A DNA stretch of 9,453 nucleotides from NCBI GenBank assembly GCA_003500135.1, contig DNTA01000049.1, forward strand, positions 1 through 9,453. The letters are read 5' to 3'. The stretch comes from Cytophagales bacterium. Its GTDB lineage: Bacteria > Bacteroidota > Bacteroidia > Cytophagales > Cyclobacteriaceae. A program made the translations under genes and the position numbers. The notes under the pieces were generated by a model. The model saw nothing but the letters and a program-made list of their open reading frames with translations. It made no database searches and had not been told where the DNA came from. Of this stretch, positions 1 to 6,449 are shown piece by piece (the first letter of the stretch is position 1; each line of letters opens with the position of its first letter).

Positions 1-227
1 GAAATGGCGGTACAAGGCTGATCATTGCCAATAAGAATATCCCAAAAATGGTGGGGCAGATCACCAATGTGCTTGCCGAGCGCGATATCAATATTTCTGA
101 CATGCTTAATAAACATCACGGCGATTTGGCTTATAATATCATTGATATTGACGATACTATTGCCATTGATGATATTGATAAAATTAAAGAAATAGAAGGC
201 GTGATCATGGTTCGCCTCATCGTATAA
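1..227 (+). CDS. serA: D-3-phosphoglycerate dehydrogenase, C-terminal ACT domain (partial, 5' end outside window)
   Basis: The frame starting at base 3 is open from the window edge and ends at TAA 225-227, giving 74 residues. They read as an ACT domain: RLIIANKNIPKMVGQ, then AERDINISDML, AYNIIDID and a closing GVIMVRLIV. This is the C-terminus of SerA, which oxidises 3-phosphoglycerate in the first step of serine synthesis in the cytoplasm. In E. coli SerA the ACT domain binds L-serine for feedback inhibition through H344, N346 and N364. By eye, the aligned positions here are Asn, Asn and Asn (ANKN and INI), so two of the three are kept, which suggests serine sensing survives; this is inference. 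The catalytic and NAD domains lie outside the window. Serine or other ACT-containing dehydrogenases are possible, but the DUF1015 neighbour supports SerA, since these genes are often adjacent in Bacteroidota. Confidence 0.85.
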   Translation, partial: NGGTRLIIANKNIPKMVGQITNVLAERDINISDMLNKHHGDLAYNIIDIDDTIAIDDIDKIKEIEGVIMVRLIV

Positions 228-286
228 CTGTTTGAATATAACATAACGCACAATTATTTGGCCTTGAACCCTAAAAATCAACTGTA

Positions 287-1534
287 ATGGCGAAGATACG
301 ACCGTTTAAAGGTATAAGACCTGTTTCTGATAAAGCAGGATTGGTGGCTTCCAAACCCTACGATGTTCTCAACACCAAAGAAGCTCAGGAGGAGGCTAAG
401 GATAATCCATATTCTTTTTTACATGTGGTAAAACCGGAAATCGATTTTTCCGATGACCAGGACCCATATGCACCCGAAGTATATGAAAAAGGCCTCGAAA
501 ATTTTGAAAAGATGAAAGGTGCAGGTGTATTTGTAAAAGATGAAAAGCCTGCCATTTATTTATACGAGCTAACCATGAATGGTCACAGCCAAACCGGAAT
601 TGTGGCATGTGCGGCCATTGAAGATTATTTTAATGAGGTTATTAAAAAGCATGAGCTTACGCGACCAACCAAAGAGGAAGATCGCAAACAGCATGTGAGG
701 GTGGGTAAGATGCATGCGGAACCTGTCTTTTTTGCCTATAAAAAAGATATAACCCTCGAACGTATCGTAGAAGAAATGAAAGCCAGCATAGCGCCATTAT
801 ACGATTTTAAGGCTGCTGACGGGGTGATGCATCGTTTTTGGGCTTTGACGGAAGATGGGGTGATCAATAAAATAGTGGAAACTTTTGAAAAGATGCCAGC
901 TACTTACGTTGCCGACGGGCACCATCGCACCGCAGCGGCGGCTTTGGTCGGACGGGAAATGGCCGAAAATAATCCGGGTCATACGGGCAATGAGGAATAT
1001 AATTATTTCATGGCCGTGCATTTCCCTGCTGATCAACTGAATATAATTGGTTACAATCGCGTAGTTCGTGATTTAAATGGTTTAAAACCTACGGAATTTA
1101 TCGATCGCCTTAGAAACGATTTCAATATTCTTGAAAAAGGTTCTACTGCTTATCAGCCGGAAAAGCCCCATGAATTCGGAATGTACCTGGAAAAAAAATG
1201 GTATGAATTGACAGCTAAACCCCATGCTTTCGACGAAAACAATATAATTCGAAGATTAGATGTTACTATTTTATCCCAAAGTGTATTAACTCCTGTATTG
1301 CACATTAAAGATTTACGCACAGACGACAGAATTGACTTCGTTGGCGGAATCAGGGGCCTAAAAGCGCTTGAACAAAGAGTGGACAGCGGTGAAATGAAAT
1401 TAGCTTTTTCATTATTTCCCGTTTCCATGCACCAATTAATGGATATTGCGGATAACGGGATGATCATGCCACCCAAAACCACTTGGTTTGAACCAAAATT
1501 GCGAAGCGGTTTAGTCGTACATGTATTCGACTAA
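287..1534 (+). CDS. DUF1015 family protein (COG4198), possible serine-metabolism enzyme
   Basis: 415 residues, the usual full length for DUF1015 proteins. Family hallmarks are RPFKGIRP at 5-12, PYDVLN at 24-29, VADGHHRTAAA at 208-218 and the closing TWFEPKLRSGL at 399-409. There is no signal peptide or membrane segment, so it is expected in the cytoplasm. It lies 59 bp after serA and 10 bp before the lipoprotein gene; no convincing promoter is seen in either gap, so co-transcription with serA is likely. DUF1015 genes commonly sit beside serC/serA in Bacteroidota, which points to serine or phosphoserine metabolism. The ADGHHR motif resembles the DGxHR nucleotide/phosphate-binding motif of ParB/sulfiredoxin-fold proteins, which include the free serine kinases SerK and SbnI, so a serine kinase role is a reasonable guess but not shown here. 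The ATG at 287 is used because it begins the conserved N-terminus (MAKIRPFKG). The family call is certain; the function is not. Confidence 0.88.
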   Translation: MAKIRPFKGIRPVSDKAGLVASKPYDVLNTKEAQEEAKDNPYSFLHVVKPEIDFSDDQDPYAPEVYEKGLENFEKMKGAGVFVKDEKPAIYLYELTMNGHSQTGIVACAAIEDYFNEVIKKHELTRPTKEEDRKQHVRVGKMHAEPVFFAYKKDITLERIVEEMKASIAPLYDFKAADGVMHRFWALTEDGVINKIVETFEKMPATYVADGHHRTAAAALVGREMAENNPGHTGNEEYNYFMAVHFPADQLNIIGYNRVVRDLNGLKPTEFIDRLRNDFNILEKGSTAYQPEKPHEFGMYLEKKWYELTAKPHAFDENNIIRRLDVTILSQSVLTPVLHIKDLRTDDRIDFVGGIRGLKALEQRVDSGEMKLAFSLFPVSMHQLMDIADNGMIMPPKTTWFEPKLRSGLVVHVFD

Positions 1535-1544
1535 ATAACCAATT

Positions 1545-2843
1545 ATGGCAAAATGGACATGTGTATTCGTATTACTATTTTCAGGGTTATTTAGCTGTGG
1601 TGAAAAAGAAGATATCCAATCTTCACGGGGTTCAATAGAAATTTATCTCACCGATGCGCCGGCAGCGTTTGATGAAGTGAATATTGATCTAAGGAACGTA
1701 TTGATCAATTTTACAGATAGTGAAAATTCAGGTTGGCAATCATTGGATGAGGTAGAAGCTGGTCAAATCGATTTGCTAAACCTTTATGGAGGAATCGAAA
1801 AGTTTCTTGGCAGTAGCTTGATTGAATCGGAAAAGATCACGGGGTTTATGCTCGTGCTCGGAAATGATAACTACCTCGTTAAAGAAGGAATGGAATACCC
1901 TCTTTTTGCTCCGGGGGCCCAGCAATCAGGTCTGAAAATCATGTTGAATAAACCCACAGCAATTTCACAGGACTTTGAATACATATTGGATTTTGATGCC
2001 ATGGCCTCAATCCAATACGATCAACAAAACGATCAGTACAAGCTAATACCCGTACTAAGGGCATTTGAAAGAGGTAGTGGAGGTTCACTTCGCGGAACAA
2101 TACTGCAAAAAGATGTTTTCACATATGTGAGCATTATCAAAGGCGCTGACACAATTAATACGATCACCAATAGTGATGGATACTTTTTCATGGGTGGCTT
2201 GGCTGCGGGTAACTATGTCCTTTCGGTATCCCCTGACCGGAAATATCAAAAGTTGATGCTTGATGACATCAATATTACAGCAGGGAACAATATCGATTTG
2301 GGTGTAATTTCATTATCAGAAAAGCCCAATACTGGAACGATAGCCGGCAAAATTGTACCTGCAAGTGTTTCAACAACTATTTTACTAGCCAATGACCTGG
2401 ATACCATAAATACCATCAACGGACAAAATGGTGATTTCCTATTTGAGCAAATAGAGCCTGGCATTTATGATCTTTTGATAATTCCGGAAGTCAACAGCAA
2501 TTACGAAAATAAAATCATCTCCGAAGTAGAAGTAATTGCCGGTGACACAACTGATCTTGGCGTGATACAAATTAACAAACTGAATAGAACCGGGCAATTA
2601 ATAGGAAAGGTGGCGCCTGCCAGCGTTGATACTCGTGTCGCTGCTATTTTAGATTCGGATACTACATTTACAACTACGCAAAACAACGGCGATTTTTATT
2701 TTGAACAATTGGAGGAAGGTAGTTACACCCTTTGGTTTGATCCGATAGAGCCTACCGATTATCTTGAAGGGTTTTTATATGATGTGAAAGTAAATGAAGG
2801 AAAGACCACAGATATTGGGAACATAAAACTCAGTAAAAAATAA
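1545..2843 (+). CDS. DUF4382 surface lipoprotein with three C-terminal carboxypeptidase-regulatory-like repeats
   Basis: 432 residues. A short hydrophobic signal (about residues 5-16) ends in a lipobox-like LFSC, making Cys18 the likely lipidation site. It is followed by GEKED, an acidic stretch like the export signals that send Bacteroidota lipoproteins to the cell surface (inference). Residues 29-173 match DUF4382: GSIEIYLTDAPAAFDEVNI, then a Trp-containing loop and a return strand ending KLIPVLRAF. Three tandem beta-sandwich repeats follow at about 181-260, 263-345 and 349-430, each with the pattern of an NGDF/DGYF turn, an EQxExGxY or AAGNY turn and a closing TDLG/IDLG. These resemble carboxypeptidase regulatory-like (CarboxypepD_reg) domains. 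It starts 10 bp after the DUF1015 stop. No enzymatic residues are apparent; an adhesive or structural envelope role fits, but the function is unknown. Confidence 0.8.
   Translation: MAKWTCVFVLLFSGLFSCGEKEDIQSSRGSIEIYLTDAPAAFDEVNIDLRNVLINFTDSENSGWQSLDEVEAGQIDLLNLYGGIEKFLGSSLIESEKITGFMLVLGNDNYLVKEGMEYPLFAPGAQQSGLKIMLNKPTAISQDFEYILDFDAMASIQYDQQNDQYKLIPVLRAFERGSGGSLRGTILQKDVFTYVSIIKGADTINTITNSDGYFFMGGLAAGNYVLSVSPDRKYQKLMLDDINITAGNNIDLGVISLSEKPNTGTIAGKIVPASVSTTILLANDLDTINTINGQNGDFLFEQIEPGIYDLLIIPEVNSNYENKIISEVEVIAGDTTDLGVIQINKLNRTGQLIGKVAPASVDTRVAAILDSDTTFTTTQNNGDFYFEQLEEGSYTLWFDPIEPTDYLEGFLYDVKVNEGKTTDIGNIKLSKK
2085..2834 (+). repeat. Three tandem protein repeats within the DUF4382 lipoprotein
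   Basis: Three consecutive units of about 80-83 codons (2085-2324, 2331-2579, 2589-2834). Units 2 and 3 are closest: both open TGxxxGKxxPASV, share NGDFxFEQ(I/L)ExGxY and end in (T/D)TTDxG. Unit 1 is more divergent (SLRGTI, DGYFFMGGLAAGNY, NIDLG). The DNA of the units has diverged visibly, so the duplication is old rather than a recent expansion or a recombination hot spot. Confidence 0.7.
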
Positions 2844-2860
2844 TTACCCTTATCAGGTCA

Positions 2861-3559
2861 ATGAAAAACACATGGGCAGCCTTTTACCTGGATTTTTACC
2901 GGAATATACATATTCCGCAACCTGCCGATGCTAAGGTGAAAATATTAACTCCATTTCGAAATCAGGAGGTGTATTCGATAATGGACCATTTCTACCACAA
3001 GTATTACAACGATTGCCGTCCCAGAATAATGCTGGTCGGGATCAATCCGGGTCGTTTCGGCGCCGGAATAACAGGAGTCCCCTTTACTGATCCCATCCGT
3101 TTGAAAAAAGACTGTGGTATCGATCACACCTTTGAACAAAAACCGGAGTTGTCCTCCGTATTTATGTATGAACTAATAAATGCAATGGGAGGGCCGGATG
3201 CTTTTTACCGTAAATTTATTTTTACCTCTACTTCACCCGTTGGCTACGTCAAAAGTGGGAAAAACTATAATTACTACGATGATGAACTCTTAAAATCAAG
3301 TCAGGAACCACTCATCCAATCTTTTTTATCGAAACAAATTCAATTAGCAGGGGTTAAGCAAATAGCCCTTAGCATAGGTAAAGGCAAAAACTACCAATAT
3401 CTCAATAGGTTAAATAAAAGCAAAAAATGGTGGATTACGCTCGATCATCTGCCACATCCCCGATGGGTTTTGCAATACCAGTCAGCAACAAAAGACCATT
3501 GGCTACAACATATAAAGGATAAATTGAATCGCGCATTAAATGAAGTGGGCCAGGTGTAA
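2861..3559 (+). CDS. SMUG2-like uracil-DNA glycosylase superfamily protein
   Basis: 232 residues, soluble, no signal peptide. Motif 1 of the uracil-DNA glycosylase superfamily is present as GINPGRFGAG at 60-69, continuing into TGVPFTDP. This matches the GMNPGPFG...GVPF arrangement of SMUG enzymes, with Asn62 at the position of the SMUG1 catalytic Asn. Motif 2 appears as HLPHPR at 196-201, a His-containing loop that inserts into DNA in the family. The overall look matches the SMUG2 subfamily described from Pedobacter. Such enzymes remove deaminated bases such as uracil from DNA at the start of base excision repair; the exact substrate range cannot be read from sequence. The gene lies 17 bp after the lipoprotein stop, so it may be carried on the same transcript despite the unrelated function. 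The ATG at 2861 is the first in the frame and gives a conserved-looking N-terminus (FYLDFYRN). Confidence 0.85.
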   Translation: MKNTWAAFYLDFYRNIHIPQPADAKVKILTPFRNQEVYSIMDHFYHKYYNDCRPRIMLVGINPGRFGAGITGVPFTDPIRLKKDCGIDHTFEQKPELSSVFMYELINAMGGPDAFYRKFIFTSTSPVGYVKSGKNYNYYDDELLKSSQEPLIQSFLSKQIQLAGVKQIALSIGKGKNYQYLNRLNKSKKWWITLDHLPHPRWVLQYQSATKDHWLQHIKDKLNRALNEVGQV

Positions 3560-3582
3560 GCCTAAACCATTGGCTAACCATG

Positions 3583-3590
3583 TAATTTTG
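3583..3590 (+). promoter_or_regulatory. Bacteroidota-type -7 promoter element (TAATTTTG)
   Basis: TAATTTTG matches the TAnnTTTG -7 consensus of the Bacteroidota primary sigma factor exactly. It lies 23 bp before the ATG of the CDGSH-domain gene, which implies a short leader of under 20 nt. No TTG is found at the expected -33 spacing; the only nearby one, at 3570-3572, is too close (10 bp). The position in a 54-bp gap right after the glycosylase stop supports a separate transcription start for the next gene. Confidence 0.5.
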
Positions 3591-3613
3591 CACAACCTAA
3601 CCCCATTAACAGT

Positions 3614-4018
3614 ATGAAAGATGTAACCAAAAAATATTCCAACGGCGAAGTGACGGTTCTTTGGAAACCGGGCCTGTGCATTCACTCGGAAATTTGCTTT
3701 AAAGGGCTTCCCAATGTTTTCAAACCAAAAGAAAGGCCCTGGATACAAATGGATGGGGCAGACCCACAAACCATAACCGATCAGGTAATGCAATGTCCTT
3801 CCGGAGCGCTCAGCATGAAAGAAAATCAGGAAGAAAATAATGGTAGTGCATTGAGTATCCAGGTGATGGAAGGCGGGCCTCTGTTGGTGAAAGGCGAGGT
3901 CACGATTCAGACTGGGTCCGGAAAGATGCAGAAAAAGAATCCTGCGCTTTGCCGCTGTGGAGCCTCATCAAATAAGCCATTTTGTGATGGCGCTCACACC
4001 AAAATTGGATTTAAGTAA
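3614..4018 (+). CDS. Two-domain iron-sulfur protein: divergent 4Fe-4S (Fer4_19) plus CDGSH
   Basis: 134 residues, cytoplasmic. Residues about 10-68 match the Fer4_19/DUF1271 divergent ferredoxin-like domain: Cys22 in LCIHSEIC, Cys28, the FKGLPNVF segment, RPWI, and Cys61 in CPSGAL. Residues 110-128 contain a perfect CDGSH iron-sulfur signature: C113-x-C115-x2-S118-x3-P122-x-C124-D-G-A-H128, the three-Cys one-His ligand set that holds a 2Fe-2S cluster. CDGSH proteins act in electron transfer and in redox or iron-sulfur homeostasis; the partner here is unknown. A middle section (about 78-100) resembles the strand region that precedes the CDGSH motif in bacterial proteins of this type. It is preceded by its own -7 element and followed by a hairpin terminator, so it is probably a single-gene unit. 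All cluster ligands appear intact. Confidence 0.88.
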   Translation: MKDVTKKYSNGEVTVLWKPGLCIHSEICFKGLPNVFKPKERPWIQMDGADPQTITDQVMQCPSGALSMKENQEENNGSALSIQVMEGGPLLVKGEVTIQTGSGKMQKKNPALCRCGASSNKPFCDGAHTKIGFK

Positions 4019-4048
4019 AGCAAACCGACCATTTGCCGGTTCGCTTTT
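4017..4048. terminator. Hairpin terminator between convergent genes
   Basis: The arms AAAGCAAACCG (4017-4027) and CGGTTCGCTTT (4037-4047) pair over 11 positions with one A/C mismatch and a 9-nt loop. A run of four T (4045-4048) follows on the plus strand; on the minus strand the stem ends in TTT. It overlaps the stop codon of the CDGSH gene and lies 18 bp beyond the end of creD, so it can serve both converging transcripts. Confidence 0.7.
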
Positions 4049-4065
4049 ATAGTTACACAGCGGTA

Positions 4066-5388
4066 TTAAGTAGTTTTGAGCTGGTACCATTTAATATTTC
4101 GCGTCAGGTACATAGCGCCGGCTAAAATGATAAATAGTCCCAGGCTTCCTGCCAGAAGGGCATAGTCTTCGAGCTGGATGACGACAAAAACAAAAGCATA
4201 GAAAAAAGCCAATCCCAATCCCGACAACAGAGCTGGTTTCCACGAACTGAATATAGATTTTGAGTAGGTTGAAATAAGTAAAACCGTAGCCAGGCCAGAC
4301 AGGGCGTACGCAGCATTGAACCCCCAATGCTCAGCCAGGGAAAGAAGCAAAATGTAAAATATACACAGCGCCAGCCCGATCAGCACATACTGAATAGGGT
4401 GGACCTTTAACCGCATCATAACTTCCGATAAAAAGAATGCCAGGAATGTCAGTGCAATAATGAGTAAGGCATATTTGGCGCTTCGTTCTGACTTCTGGTA
4501 GTGATCGTTCATTTGGATAAGTTCTACACCAAAATAATAAGGCTCAAACTGACTGGGTAAGCTATTCCAGGACTCGGGAATGTTCCGGTTATATTCCAAT
4601 ATATTCCATTGAGCTGAAAAACTTTTGTCTTCGATCTCGGGGCTTTCGGGTGAAAAACTACCGATAAACCGTGGGTCACCCCATTGGCCCTGTGAATGAA
4701 GCTGTGTGTTTTTTGCAATGGGTGAAAACTGGATTGACTGGCTTCCCTTGACATTCAGTTTAATATTGAAAGTAATCGTTTTTAAGTCTTTCAAATTATT
4801 TTCACTGAAAGGCCGCGCTATGATGGCATTTAACCCGAATTCATTGTGTGTTGAGGGCTTCATTTCATGCCGAACGCCATTGATCTTGCATGCCACTTCA
4901 TCTTCAATTCCTCTGATGTCACTTATTTCAAAAGCTACATGGGCGTCGTTCCAGAGAATTTCTTCCAGGTTATATCCCTGGGGCACATTTATTTCGGGTT
5001 TTTCAAAATGGCCATTCAGGTCATTTTTACTGTGATATACCAAAAATTTAAAAATACCTATGTGCCTTTCTTCGGGCAATAGTTGATTGTCAATCCTCAA
5101 CTCCTGGGGCGCAACTTTATAATACTTTTTGTAAACATGTTTTTTATTTTCCTTGTCATAATAAGATGCCAGGTAGGGAATACTCAACACAGGGCCAATG
5201 ATCTTTTGATCCGCCGACCAGGTTTGGCTGATCTCGCGAAATACTTCATTCTGACGGTATTGTCTTTCGGATATCAGTGAGGTGATCATACCTTTAGGGA
5301 TCAGTAAAAGAAGAATGATCACTGTAACGATTACCATTTTGATGGTGATGGCATTTCGTTGTAGGAAAGTAGGATGTTCGTTTTGCAT
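4066..5388 (-). CDS. creD: CreD family inner membrane protein
   Basis: 440 residues, close to the usual CreD length. An N-terminal membrane helix (about 17-36, rich in V/I/L) is followed by a large extracytoplasmic region (about 40-300). That region holds family motifs: IGPVLSIPY at 64-72, where CreD proteins carry a conserved GP-x-L-x-x-P element, and GDPRFIGSFSP at 237-247. Five more helices follow at about 304-322, 331-351, 356-374, 386-404 and 409-427. In E. coli, CreD belongs to the CreBC regulon and affects envelope properties and beta-lactam and colicin responses; its biochemical activity is not known. Here no CreBC two-component genes are near. Instead the gene lies 43 bp after a small winged-helix regulator, the common Bacteroidota arrangement. 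A palindrome and a TAACTTTG -7 element in that gap suggest it has its own regulated promoter. Confidence 0.9.
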   Translation of the reverse strand: MQNEHPTFLQRNAITIKMVIVTVIILLLLIPKGMITSLISERQYRQNEVFREISQTWSADQKIIGPVLSIPYLASYYDKENKKHVYKKYYKVAPQELRIDNQLLPEERHIGIFKFLVYHSKNDLNGHFEKPEINVPQGYNLEEILWNDAHVAFEISDIRGIEDEVACKINGVRHEMKPSTHNEFGLNAIIARPFSENNLKDLKTITFNIKLNVKGSQSIQFSPIAKNTQLHSQGQWGDPRFIGSFSPESPEIEDKSFSAQWNILEYNRNIPESWNSLPSQFEPYYFGVELIQMNDHYQKSERSAKYALLIIALTFLAFFLSEVMMRLKVHPIQYVLIGLALCIFYILLLSLAEHWGFNAAYALSGLATVLLISTYSKSIFSSWKPALLSGLGLAFFYAFVFVVIQLEDYALLAGSLGLFIILAGAMYLTRNIKWYQLKTT

Positions 5389-5392
5389 AATT

Positions 5393-5417
5393 CAAAGAGC
5401 TTTGTATTTCAAAGTTA
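5393..5417 (-). promoter_or_regulatory. Operator-like palindrome over the creD promoter
   Basis: On the plus strand, CTTTG (5400-5404), a 5-nt spacer and CAAAG (5410-5414) form an inverted repeat. A third half-site, CAAAG at 5393-5397, makes a second inverted repeat with the CTTTG at 5400-5404. Read on the minus strand, 5417-5410 is TAACTTTG, an exact TAnnTTTG -7 element, 21 nt ahead of the creD ATG; no clear TTG is seen at the -33 position. The site nearly copies the one at 6357-6375, so a repressor bound here would cover the promoter. The neighbouring winged-helix protein is the obvious candidate; this is inference. Confidence 0.6.
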
Positions 5418-5431
5418 ATATTTAAAAAAAA

Positions 5432-5731
5432 CTAATGATTTCCTGCTATAAGTTTTTCCAGCGCTTCCAGGTGATTCCTGAATGCCTTTTTTCCCATTTT
5501 TGTGGCCCGGTAGGTTGTATTGGGCTTTCTACCGACAAATTTTTTCTCCACTTCAACATATTGCTTTTTCTCCAGCGCTTTAAGATGACTGGCTAGGTTA
5601 CCATCGGTCAATTCCAGCGCCGATTTCAGGTCATTGAACGTGATGGATTCTTCCGTCATCAGAACTGACATAATCCCCAACCGGATCCGGTTTTCAAATG
5701 CCTTATCAAGTTGTTTGATTACTTCTTTCAC
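5432..5731 (-). CDS. Small winged-helix transcriptional regulator (GTG start)
   Basis: 99 residues when started at GTG 5731-5729. Longer starts in this frame would run back through the coding sequence of the upstream membrane protein and add residues unlike the family. The GTG overlaps the upstream TGA as GTGA, a typical translational-coupling junction. No Shine-Dalgarno sequence is seen. The protein reads as a compact winged helix of the HTH_34/ArsR-MarR-like type common in Bacteroidota: an opening helix (LDKAFENRIRLGIMSVL), helix 2 around FNDLKSALE at 32-40, recognition helix TDGNLASHLKALE at 42-54, and a basic wing KKFVGRKPNTTYRAT at 63-77. It has no visible sensor domain or metal-binding Cys, so the signal, if any, is unknown. 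Its position between a membrane protein gene and creD, with matching palindromes ahead of each, suggests it is the local repressor. Confidence 0.88.
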   Translation of the reverse strand: MKEVIKQLDKAFENRIRLGIMSVLMTEESITFNDLKSALELTDGNLASHLKALEKKQYVEVEKKFVGRKPNTTYRATKMGKKAFRNHLEALEKLIAGNH

Positions 5732-6348
5732 CGTTCGTATTTTAAATACATGGCAGCGCCATATATAATATGCATCACACCGAAGCCCAGGGCCCAGAAT
5801 ACAATACCATATCCGGGGTAAATGGCGCTGGTCAATCCGATTAGGGTTTGTACAGCCCCCAGCCATTTTATTTCTTTAAGGGTAAAATTGCCCGCGCCAA
5901 AAAGGGCCACGCCGTAAAAGATTAAAGTAAGAGGAGCTACTGTACCATAATACGCCCTGGAGATCATGATCAATATCAAAAGTCCGCCGATGACCATTGG
6001 AAAGCTAAAGTTGATCAAAACACGTCTTGTACTTCTGTCCCATAGTTTTCTGCCCTGTGCCCTGGCTTTCTGCCTGGAAAATAAATACCCTGTCAGTACT
6101 GAGGCTACTAACACTGCGAGCGCAATAATGATCAAATGAATCAGCGTTTGATTTTCCAACACATAGGCCTCGCGATATTTGAGTATGGTATTTTCCAGAT
6201 ATACGATCCGGTATCCCAGATATGATCCGATTAAAGCATAAATCCCGGCCAGAATGCCAGATATGCCACTTAATGATGAAAACCTTACCGATCGCTCCAT
6301 CATTTGGCGAATGGTCTTGATATCTTCGAGCGCTTTTGTGTTTGTCAT
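5728..6348 (-). CDS. Conserved membrane protein, first gene of the regulator-CreD module
   Basis: 206 residues with about six predicted membrane helices, at roughly 25-46, 68-89, 110-130, 137-155, 162-178 and 180-201. A charged N-terminal stretch (residues 1-21, with EDIKTIRQMMERS) and a positively charged loop at 91-109 (SRQKARAQGRKLWDRSTRR) point to a cytoplasmic N-terminus and loop. No enzymatic motif is recognised, and I cannot assign a function. It ends at TGA 5730-5728, which overlaps the GTG start of the regulator gene, so the two are almost certainly translated from one mRNA. A palindromic operator-like site and a TTG/TTACTTTG promoter-like pair lie directly upstream. Similar membrane protein-regulator-CreD clusters occur in other Bacteroidota, suggesting an envelope-related role. 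Confidence 0.8.
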   Translation of the reverse strand: MTNTKALEDIKTIRQMMERSVRFSSLSGISGILAGIYALIGSYLGYRIVYLENTILKYREAYVLENQTLIHLIIIALAVLVASVLTGYLFSRQKARAQGRKLWDRSTRRVLINFSFPMVIGGLLILIMISRAYYGTVAPLTLIFYGVALFGAGNFTLKEIKWLGAVQTLIGLTSAIYPGYGIVFWALGFGVMHIIYGAAMYLKYER

Positions 6349-6356
6349 TTTAAAAG

Positions 6357-6375
6357 TACTTTGATATTCAAAGTA
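6357..6375 (-). promoter_or_regulatory. Operator-like perfect palindrome upstream of the membrane protein-regulator operon
   Basis: The arms TACTTTGA (6357-6364) and TCAAAGTA (6368-6375) are perfectly inverted across a 3-nt TAT spacer. The site is 9 bp ahead of the ATG of the membrane protein gene. It shares CTTTG-N5-CAAAGT and the flanking AAT-rich tail with the site in front of creD. It overlaps the probable -7 element, so binding would block transcription. The winged-helix regulator encoded in this operon is the likely binder, which would give autoregulation; this is inferred from context. Confidence 0.65.
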
Positions 6376-6399
6376 AATTTATTTTTATATACCATCCAA
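6369..6399 (-). promoter_or_regulatory. Probable promoter of the membrane protein-regulator operon
   Basis: On the minus strand TTG (6399-6397) is followed after 20 bp by TTACTTTG (6376-6369), which matches the TAnnTTTG -7 consensus at all but one defined position. The 20-bp spacing fits the -33/-7 geometry of Bacteroidota promoters. The -7 element lies half inside the palindrome. The ATG follows 20 nt after the -7 element, so the leader is short. Confidence 0.45.
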
Positions 6400-6449
6400 T
6401 TGTAATCTTATTTTTTTTTAGATACGTGGAAGTAAGAGGATGGAGATGG

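Noticed and set aside
231..260. Possible promoter (TTTG, 18 bp, ATTATTTG) between serA and the DUF1015 gene
   Set aside because: Two mismatches to the TAnnTTTG element; co-transcription from serA is simpler.
3560..3582. Hairpin after the glycosylase gene (AGCC...GGCT)
   Set aside because: Only a four-base stem and no T-run in the right place; not a convincing terminator.
5432..5866. A 144-residue version of the regulator starting at 5866
   Set aside because: The extra 45 residues are the membrane protein's coding sequence in another frame and do not look like the winged-helix family; the GTG at 5731 gives the family length.
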